The notes beneath the pieces are model-generated. The model saw nothing but the letters and a program-made list of their open reading frames with translations. It did not search any database and was not told where the DNA came from. From Chloroflexota bacterium (GTDB lineage Bacteria > Chloroflexota > Dehalococcoidia > Dehalococcoidales > RBG-16-60-22), in the NCBI GenBank assembly GCA_025358235.1, contig JANYKH010000192.1, positions 1 through 7,740 on the forward strand: a stretch of DNA of 7,740 nt, read 5' to 3'. Position 1 is the first letter of the stretch. Each line of letters starts with the position of its first letter. This document shows, one piece after another, positions 1 to 5,044 of this stretch. A program made the translations under genes and the position numbers.

Positions 1-118
1 CAGGTTGTCACACCAGGCTCGCCAGAAAATGGCTGACTTAACCCCTTCAACTTGTGTACTCTTCATGCCTTTGCGATAATTAATTCATGAAGACTATGCA
101 CTCACTTTCGGCAGGCCA
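1..118. other. rlmN leader, no assignable gene
   Basis: This stretch precedes rlmN. Every plus-strand frame closes quickly: the frame from base 1 stops at 34-36, the frame from base 3 stops at 39-41, and the frame from base 2 stops at 77-79. Any of these could be the last codons of an upstream gene, but none has a recognisable C-terminus. On the minus strand an ATG at 66 opens a 22-codon frame that runs off the window. Its only purine-rich stretch (AAAGG) sits about one base from the ATG, too close for a normal ribosome site. I therefore assign no gene here. Confidence 0.4.
52..80 (+). promoter_or_regulatory. Candidate sigma-70-type promoter for rlmN
   Basis: A GATAAT hexamer at 75-80 matches the -10 consensus at five of six positions. 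It lies 17 bases downstream of TTGTGT at 52-57, which keeps the TTG of the -35 box but matches only three of six bases overall. The spacing is ideal and the site is 38 bases upstream of the rlmN start. With a weak -35 and no expression evidence, this is only a candidate. Confidence 0.35.
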
Positions 119-1165
119 ATGGTAAGCACCCTCCTGGGATTGAATACGGGGGAACTCCGGTCCCTCGTACAGCAGCACGGGGGGACTGCCATTTGCGGCG
201 ACCGTTTGGCAGAATGGATCTACCGGCAAGGCGTGCATAAGTTAGACCAAATGACTGACTTGCCCGACGCATTGCTCGCCGGGTTGAGCAAAGAATATAA
301 GGTTGGTCGTTCTCACACCGTAACTGTCCAGCAAAGCCGGGACGGGACGACTAAGTTGTTGCTGGCATTGCGTGACGGAGCCAGGGTAGAAACCGTTGGC
401 TTGCCCAATGAGGGCTTTTTCAATTGCTGTGTATCCACTCAAGTGGGCTGTCCTGTGGGTTGCCTTTTTTGCGCCACAGGTCGCAGTGGTTACACCCGTA
501 ACCTCACCCCGGGAGAGATTGTCGAGCAAGTGCTGGCAGTGCAAGAATGGGCGCGGAAGCAGGCCTCGGAAAATGGCGATCAACTCTCCCGTATTGACCA
601 TGTTACCTTTATGGGCATGGGCGAGCCGTTGTTCAACTATGAAGCGACTCTGAAAGCCATGCGGCTTTTTAACAACGAATTAGGTATCGCGATGCGGCAC
701 ATCACCGTCAGCACCGCCGGTTGTGTGCCCGGCATCCTCAAGTTAGCCCTGGAGAAAACCCACATCAACCTGGCCATCTCGCTTCACGCTCCAACCGATG
801 ATCTGCGCCGGAAGCTTGTCCCTGGCATGGCCAAATGGGGCGTGGCGGAACTCATCGATGCTTGTCGTGAATACACCCTGCAAACCGGGCGGCGGGTGAC
901 TTTTGAATATTGCCTGCTGGACGGTGTTAATGACAGCGTCGCCGATGCCCATAGATTGGTGGCATTACTCCATGGCCTGAACTGCCACGTGAGTTTAATC
1001 CCTTACAATTCAGTTGTCGGAACCGAATTTCAGGGTTCAAGACGCGGCAACATCCGCGCCTTCCGTGATGTTCTGGAGAACGCCCATATCCCTGTAACCC
1101 AGCGGGTTCAGCGCGGTTCAGATATCGATGCCGCCTGCGGCCAGTTACGGCAGCGCCGCACATGA
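119..1165 (+). CDS. rlmN: Dual-specificity 23S rRNA A2503 / tRNA A37 C2-methyltransferase RlmN
   Basis: RlmN is a cytoplasmic radical-SAM enzyme that methylates C2 of A2503 in 23S rRNA, and of A37 in some tRNAs in studied bacteria, with effects on decoding fidelity. The product is 348 residues, normal for the family. The Fe-S cluster motif CxxxCxxC is present as C111, C115 and C118 (GCPVGCLFC). The SAM-contact motif GMGEP is at 166-170. The two cysteines of the methyl-transfer mechanism are also present: C104, seven residues before the cluster as in E. coli, and C340 in the C-terminal DIDAACGQL. The enzyme therefore looks fully active. The start at 119 is the only in-frame ATG giving a family-like N-terminus; the ATG at 87 is in another frame and stops at once. 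The ribosome site is weak (GCAGG about five bases upstream). It appears to be a single-gene unit, since a repeat-filled gap follows. An extra cysteine (C103) lies beside C104. Confidence 0.96.
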   Translation: MVSTLLGLNTGELRSLVQQHGGTAICGDRLAEWIYRQGVHKLDQMTDLPDALLAGLSKEYKVGRSHTVTVQQSRDGTTKLLLALRDGARVETVGLPNEGFFNCCVSTQVGCPVGCLFCATGRSGYTRNLTPGEIVEQVLAVQEWARKQASENGDQLSRIDHVTFMGMGEPLFNYEATLKAMRLFNNELGIAMRHITVSTAGCVPGILKLALEKTHINLAISLHAPTDDLRRKLVPGMAKWGVAELIDACREYTLQTGRRVTFEYCLLDGVNDSVADAHRLVALLHGLNCHVSLIPYNSVVGTEFQGSRRGNIRAFRDVLENAHIPVTQRVQRGSDIDAACGQLRQRRT

Positions 1166-1205
1166 GCAGCCTCACAGCGCTTACCGTCTAACCCCCCGGC
1201 GCGTA

Positions 1206-1391
1206 GTCATCGCGGGCGAGGCGAATCAGCCTGTCCTTATCCTGTCATTCCGGCGCAGGCTGGAATCTACATATGGCCTAAATCCCCATATTGGTTGCCT
1301 CCGGCCTCACATATCATGTCATTCCGATGCGCCACAGGCGGAGAAGCAATCCGTCTGCGTCCCTGTCATTCTGGACTTGATCCAGAATCTA
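1206..1391. repeat. Cluster of four degenerate palindromic intergenic repeat units
   Basis: Four units share a GTCAT-type head and an AATC-type tail. Unit 1 (about 1206-1231) is a degenerate form. Unit 2 has an 8-bp stem, ATTCCGGC/GCTGGAAT at 1247-1266, with one G:T pair and a 4-base loop. Unit 3 (about 1317-1351) has a CGCC-ACA-GGCG core. Unit 4 is a perfect 8-bp stem, ATTCTGGA/TCCAGAAT at 1368-1388, with a 5-base loop. The octamer TGTCATTC begins units 2, 3 and 4 (1243, 1317, 1364), and units 2 and 4 end in GAATCTA. Units of this shape are common dispersed intergenic repeats in several bacterial groups. They are non-coding and probably form RNA hairpins in the rlmN 3' region. Confidence 0.65.
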
Positions 1392-1440
1392 GGTAACCCC
1401 GCCATTCCTGCAGGTGAAGTTAGCTATTCAATAATTTACT

Positions 1441-1495
1441 CCCCTTCCCGTCATACCTAATTTGGCATTAGACCCTGCCTGCCGACGGTAAGGGG
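1441..1495. repeat. 12-bp imperfect inverted repeat
   Basis: The arm CCCCTTCCCGTC at 1441-1452 is complementary to GACGGTAAGGGG at 1484-1495 at 11 of 12 positions. A 31-base loop separates the arms. No T-run follows, so it is not a standard terminator. It could be the remnant of a small mobile repeat or a structured 5' region of the exporter mRNA. Confidence 0.4.
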
Positions 1496-1611
1496 CTGGG
1501 GGTTAGGCTCACCAAGCTTACATCAGCAGAATCCGTATCCTTACTGATTGCGCGCCCCTCCTCCCCTCCAATATATTTAATCTGAGTTATTCTAATCACG
1601 GGGACTTGGTT

Positions 1612-1617
1612 AAAGGT
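1612..1617 (+). promoter_or_regulatory. Ribosome binding site of the MFS exporter
   Basis: AAAGGT lies six bases before a GTG at 1623. This spacing supports the GTG as the real start even though it is not ATG. No in-frame ATG nearby would preserve the first transmembrane segment as well. Confidence 0.55.
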
Positions 1618-1622
1618 ATATC

Positions 1623-3185
1623 GTGAAAACACCCCCAACTTCCCCTTTCGCTGAGGGCCGCGGACGCGTTTTGCTCATCCTCGCGATCCCTCTTTTTATG
1701 ATCCTGCTTGATGTCACTATCGTGAACATCGCGGTACCTCACATCATGACCGCCTTTAATGTCGGCATCTCTTCCATAGAATGGATGCTTAACGTCTACG
1801 TCCTCGTTTTTGCCGTCCTGCTTATTACTCTCGGCCGACTCGGGGATATCTATGGGCGCAAAATCCTCTTCAACGGTGGGCTGGTGGTGTTTACCCTCGC
1901 CTCTTTAATGTGCGGGCTTTCCCCTAACTTTGGTTTTCTGCTGTTCTCCCGCGGTATTCAGGCAATCGGAGCCGCCGCCATGATGCCGGCCACACTTTCC
2001 ATCCTGAACGTTACCTTCAGCGCTACCGGCCGGGGGGCCGCTCTGGGGATATGGGGTGGTGTCGCCGGCGCCGCTAATGCCCTCGGTCCGATTCTGGGCG
2101 GCATTTTGATAAATGTCTATTCCTGGCATGCCATTTTTCTGGTAAATGTCCCGGTCGGCATTCTGGCTTTCTTCGCGGCCGTCCGGATTCTCCCCAACTC
2201 CACCGAACCCCGCGTGACTAAACATATCGATTACCCTGGCGTTGTCACCGTTTCTGTGGCCCTTTTTGCCCTTACCTTCGCGCTCGTTGAGGGGCAGAAT
2301 TTTGGGTGGTCTTCCCCGGTGATTGTGGGCCTTTTTGCTTTAAGTCTGTTGATGTTTCTCGGTTTTATATTTATCGAACGCCGGGAGAAAGCCCCCCTCG
2401 TCCCCCTCTTCCTCTTTCGTAACCGTACCTTTACAGCCGGCAATATTGTCGGTTTGATTACGACGTTTGGAATGCTCGGGACGCTGTTTATGGTCACCCT
2501 TTTCTTGCAGGTAATCCTCGGCTTTAGCGCCATAAAAGCCGGAGTTACCCTCGTACCCATGCCCGCGCTGATTCTGGTTACTGCGCCTCTGGCTGGCCGG
2601 CTGACCGACCGCATTGGTGGCCGCTGGATTCTTTTTACGGGGATGCTGACTGCCGCTTTGGGCATTTATTTGTTGTCCCATCTCTCCCCCACCACCTCCG
2701 AGGCGGCCCTTATCCTGCCTCTCGCCGTAACCGGACTGGGCATTGGCATGGTCATGGCCCCGATAACGACTGTCGTGATGGCCAGCACTCCGGTGGAGAA
2801 GTCCGGGGCAGGAGCGGGCATCCTCAGTACGATGCGACAGGTGGGGTCTGTCCTCGGTATCTCGATACTTGGCGCCCTGCTGCAGAACCGGCTGATGGCT
2901 AATATTGCGGCCGGTCTCAATAAAGTACCGGAGATTGCCCCCGGTTTGAGGGAACAGATTTTATCAAACCTGAGTTCAGGGAGCCTGGGGGCCTTTGGCG
3001 GTTTTCCGGGGGTTCCCCCCGCCCTCCAGGGCGAGATATTTGTCCTTTTTCAGACGGAATTTGCCCGCTCTCTTAACACCGTGATGTATGTCGCAGCGGG
3101 TATCCTGTTTTTGGGTGCCTTCGTGGCCCTGTTTGTGGGGACAAATAAAAAGGGGAATGAAGGTAACATTCCCGCCGCAGAATAG
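1623..3185 (+). CDS. MFS multidrug exporter, DHA2 (14-TM) family
   Basis: This is a 520-residue inner-membrane protein of the drug:H+ antiporter-2 branch of the major facilitator superfamily (EmrB/QacA type), expected to expel hydrophobic compounds using the proton gradient. The visible family motifs are LDVTIVNIAVP at 29-39 (motif D1, with the conserved membrane aspartate D30), GRLGDIYGRK at 71-80 (motif A, the cytoplasmic loop between TM2 and TM3), and GPILGG at 155-160 in TM5 (antiporter motif C). The length and density of hydrophobic segments fit 14 helices. A short soluble stretch around residues 430-470 lies before the final helix, where this family usually has its last large loop. The start is GTG with a good ribosome site. 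No TetR or MarR regulator and no EmrA-like adaptor gene lies beside it, so the substrate cannot be guessed. It converges on the antiporter gene with a 23-bp gap and no obvious terminator hairpin between them. Confidence 0.9.
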   Translation: MKTPPTSPFAEGRGRVLLILAIPLFMILLDVTIVNIAVPHIMTAFNVGISSIEWMLNVYVLVFAVLLITLGRLGDIYGRKILFNGGLVVFTLASLMCGLSPNFGFLLFSRGIQAIGAAAMMPATLSILNVTFSATGRGAALGIWGGVAGAANALGPILGGILINVYSWHAIFLVNVPVGILAFFAAVRILPNSTEPRVTKHIDYPGVVTVSVALFALTFALVEGQNFGWSSPVIVGLFALSLLMFLGFIFIERREKAPLVPLFLFRNRTFTAGNIVGLITTFGMLGTLFMVTLFLQVILGFSAIKAGVTLVPMPALILVTAPLAGRLTDRIGGRWILFTGMLTAALGIYLLSHLSPTTSEAALILPLAVTGLGIGMVMAPITTVVMASTPVEKSGAGAGILSTMRQVGSVLGISILGALLQNRLMANIAAGLNKVPEIAPGLREQILSNLSSGSLGAFGGFPGVPPALQGEIFVLFQTEFARSLNTVMYVAAGILFLGAFVALFVGTNKKGNEGNIPAAE

Positions 3186-3208
3186 TCCGCTTTAAATGTG
3201 CCGCGTGA

Positions 3209-4396
3209 TTATAACCTGATTTTGGGTAAATCAAACCTGGTTTTATAACTTAGTTCGATCATATAGGGCGTTAAAAAGGTGGTTATCGCCGCCGCCACTG
3301 CCACCGTCGGGAACAGGAAAGGGCTTATCACGTTCATGTCCTGTCCCACCTTCATTACGATGAAAGCAAATTCACCTATTTGCCCCATCCCCAGCCCCAC
3401 CCTCAAAACCGTGGCATTGTCATAACGGAACAGCTTTGTCCCCATTCCGCATCCCACTACTTTACCGATCATCATTACTACGGTCACAATCAGCGCCGGT
3501 AATAAAAATAACCTGAACTGGGTAAAATCAATCAGCGCACCGATAGATACAAAGAACATGGCCGCAAACATGTCTTTTATCGGAGTGGTAAGCATCGCCA
3601 CTTTGTTCAGCGATTTTGAACTGGCCACTAGTACACCCATCAAAAATGCCCCGATGGCCATGGAGAATCCAAGCCGGTTTGCAATAATTGATAATCCGAA
3701 ACAGAAACCGAGTACCGTTAGAATCAGCACTTCGTCATGTTCCAACCGTGCCACACGATCAACCAGCTTTGTTACTATCAGTCCCCCGATGATTATCGAG
3801 CCCGCAATGAACAATATGATTTTTATTCCCGTCCAGGACAGTCCTATCAAAGCAGAAGTAGAATCATTGACCGTTAAGGAACTTATGAATCCCAGCAGCG
3901 CCACCACGACAAGGTCTTCAGCCACCAACACGCCCAGCATCACCATCCCCGGCGTATCTTGTAGTTTCCCCATGTCGCTCAGCACTTTGGCCACTATTGT
4001 CGTGCTGCTGCTGGCCAGCGCCGTTCCTAGAAAAAGGGCGTCCATAAAAGACCAGTGAAGTAGCCATGCTATCGCAAAGCTCGCCGCAAACATGACGATA
4101 ATTTCAATCCCGGCGATGCCCGCCGAAACCTTAAAACCCACTGACTTTAGCTTGGAAATGGGGAATTCCAGCCCGATTCCGAAAAGCAGTAAAATAACTC
4201 CCAGTTCCGCCGCCGCACTCAACACGCTGAGGCTTGTGATCAGGCTGAATGGCGGCGTATAAGGCCCGATAATCACCCCGGCTATCAGGTATCCCAGTAT
4301 CAGGGGCTGTTTAAGCCAGTGAAATATTATTGTAACCGCCGCCGCTATGGTCATGATTACGGCGAAATCTCTGACGATTGTATTTGAGAAATCCAT
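3209..4396 (-). CDS. CPA2-type cation:proton antiporter (Kef-like membrane domain)
   Basis: This 395-residue, highly hydrophobic protein is a Na+/H+ exchanger-fold antiporter of the CPA2 group (KefB/KefC/NapA relatives). It would exchange Na+ or K+ for protons across the inner membrane. Family signatures in order are PLILGYLIAGVIIGP (31-45), the LLLFGIGLEF helix (70-79), the unwound-helix segment ALASSSTTIV (126-135), the ion-site helix VLVAEDLVVV (156-165) with an E160-D161 pair, and GLGMGQIGEFAFI (334-346). CPA2 members carry DD, ED or QD pairs at this site, with the aspartate as the essential carboxylate. The protein ends soon after the last helix and has no TrkA-N/RCK domain, so it is a membrane-only form without the nucleotide/glutathione-sensing tail of KefB/KefC. 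Ion preference cannot be told from sequence. AAGGTG at 4412-4407, ten bases from the ATG, supports the start. Confidence 0.9.
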   Translation of the reverse strand: MDFSNTIVRDFAVIMTIAAAVTIIFHWLKQPLILGYLIAGVIIGPYTPPFSLITSLSVLSAAAELGVILLLFGIGLEFPISKLKSVGFKVSAGIAGIEIIVMFAASFAIAWLLHWSFMDALFLGTALASSSTTIVAKVLSDMGKLQDTPGMVMLGVLVAEDLVVVALLGFISSLTVNDSTSALIGLSWTGIKIILFIAGSIIIGGLIVTKLVDRVARLEHDEVLILTVLGFCFGLSIIANRLGFSMAIGAFLMGVLVASSKSLNKVAMLTTPIKDMFAAMFFVSIGALIDFTQFRLFLLPALIVTVVMMIGKVVGCGMGTKLFRYDNATVLRVGLGMGQIGEFAFIVMKVGQDMNVISPFLFPTVAVAAAITTFLTPYMIELSYKTRFDLPKIRL

Positions 4397-4402
4397 AATT
4401 TA

Positions 4403-4511
4403 TGGTCACCTTAAAAAGGGCGATGAATTAGCCGTTACGTACCGGATCGCCGAAGGATTGGTCTTGCAGGACGACTCCCGCCTCTTCACGTTTTCAATCG
4501 AGGAAGGGCAG
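4403..4511 (+). pseudogene. Possible relic of an FKBP/SlyD-type peptidyl-prolyl isomerase (5' fragment, frameshifted)
   Basis: Read from 4413 on the plus strand, the translation runs KKGDELAVTY (4413-4442), then EG..V...DSR, then F.F.IEEGQ up to 4511. This follows the N-terminal FKBP pattern I know: KKGD, V.hY, DG.V.DSS, then EFTIGEGQ. An ATG at 4403 lies four codons upstream but one base out of frame. One extra A in the five-A run at 4413-4417 would join it to give MVTL-KKGD, a typical FKBP N-terminus. After EGQ the expected IPGFE is missing, and four bases later the comM fragment ends on the opposite strand. I infer a gene broken by a one-base deletion and by loss of its 3' part. The similarity spans only about 33 residues, so chance remains possible. 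Confidence 0.35.
4407..4412 (-). promoter_or_regulatory. Ribosome binding site of the antiporter gene
   Basis: On the minus strand AAGGTG precedes the antiporter ATG by ten bases, slightly long but usable. The same bases lie inside the possible FKBP relic on the other strand, so the antiporter 5' region appears to have been built over that remnant. Confidence 0.4.
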
Positions 4512-4515
4512 AATT

Positions 4516-4989
4516 CTACGCGATCATTCGTCTTGGTCTGTATTGCAAAGCCTCAGCGACGTGCTGGGCCTTAATCGTCTCCACGGTTTCCAGATCGGCG
4601 ATAGTCCTTGCCAGCTTCAAGATCCGGTGGAAGGCCCTCGCGGAGAAGTTTAACTGCTTCATGGCCGCTTTCATCAGCCCCTGCGCTGAATCTTCAAGCT
4701 GGCAGTAGTCCCGTATCTCGGTGGGCGTCATGTCCGCGTTGCAGATCAGCCGCGTGCCCTTAAAACGTTTTAGCTGGATCGTTCTGGCGGACTCTACCCT
4801 TGCCTGCACTTTCTCTGAAGACTCGCTCAGGCGGTCGTCCGTCAACTTGTCATAATCTATGCGTGGTACTTCAACGAAGATGTCCATCCGGTCCAGGAAT
4901 GGGCCGCTGATTCGCCTCTGATAGCGTGCCACCAGACTGGAGGGGCAGGTGCAGGGCTTAACCGGATCCCCGTAATATCCGCACGGGCA
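4516..4989 (-). pseudogene. comM: 3' fragment of comM (Mg-chelatase-like AAA+ helicase), 5' part missing
   Basis: ComM is a hexameric AAA+ helicase that promotes branch migration of incoming DNA in natural transformation; full length is about 500 residues. Only the last 157 codons are here, down to a TAG at 4516-4518. Reading down from 4989, the sequence gives CPCGYYGDPVKPCTC, then VARYQRRISGPFLDRMDI and the ChlI-like C-terminal domain ending YRPRRMIA. These are strong ComM signatures. Upstream of 4989 the expected AAMNP is replaced by unrelated residues, and an in-frame TAA occurs at 5028-5026. The Walker A/B ATPase core and N-terminal domain are absent from this window. The only in-frame start left is a GTG at 4932, which would give a 138-residue stump. 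The gene is therefore broken at a motif, which fits insertion of the adjoining element. The rest of comM may lie beyond the far end of that element. Confidence 0.85.
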
Positions 4990-4996
4990 TCCCTGA
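4985..4996. other. Host/element junction in comM (candidate attL)
   Basis: ComM homology on the minus strand is codon-perfect through the Cys codon at 4989-4987 and ends at the next codon: the expected Pro is Gly (GGA, 4992-4990), then Gln and Val replace Asn and Met. The break therefore lies at about 4987-4992. Insertion inside such a conserved protein motif is what large serine integrases often do, but no integrase is in view, so the mechanism is inferred. The far junction would be needed to define the core. Confidence 0.5.
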
Positions 4997-5044
4997 ACAA
5001 AAGAACTGCTACGCGAAGCGTCTAATTAAACTCCCCTCCGGGCG

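Larger units (their letters stand above)
1166..1622. other. Gene-free intergenic region between rlmN and the exporter gene
   Basis: No convincing gene lies in these 457 bases. One plus-strand open frame enters from within rlmN and continues to 1460, but it has no protein-like composition and runs through palindromic repeats, so I treat it as spurious. What the region holds is a cluster of short palindromic repeat units (about 1206-1391), a separate imperfect inverted repeat (1441-1495), and the ribosome site of the next gene. I saw no clear Rho-independent terminator for rlmN: the hairpins here lack a T-run. I also found no promoter pair with good spacing upstream of 1623. Confidence 0.7.

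Noticed and set aside
1..66. Minus-strand open frame of 22 codons reaching the window edge, possibly a divergent gene
   Set aside because: Too short to judge, with the only purine-rich site touching the start codon and no recognisable residues.
1247..1388. Rho-independent terminators of rlmN
   Set aside because: The hairpins are real but none is followed by a T-run on either strand, and similar units recur in the same gap.
1128..1460. A 110-codon plus-strand open frame downstream of and overlapping rlmN
   Set aside because: It begins inside rlmN, has no ribosome site, passes straight through palindromic repeat units and has no protein-like pattern.
3186..3208. Bidirectional terminator between the converging exporter and antiporter genes
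   Set aside because: The 23-bp gap shows no inverted repeat with flanking T/A runs.
3558..4058. A 166-codon plus-strand open frame antisense to the antiporter gene
   Set aside because: It is Ser/Thr-rich shadow translation of a strong membrane-protein gene on the other strand.
4347..4574. A 75-codon intact plus-strand gene across the antiporter start and comM end
   Set aside because: Its first part is antisense to the antiporter and its last part antisense to comM. Only the middle (4403-4511) carries a signal, and that is described as a relic.
4516..4932. A stand-alone 138-residue functional gene starting at GTG 4932
   Set aside because: ComM homology continues upstream of the GTG to 4989, so this is the tail of a broken gene rather than a natural small protein.
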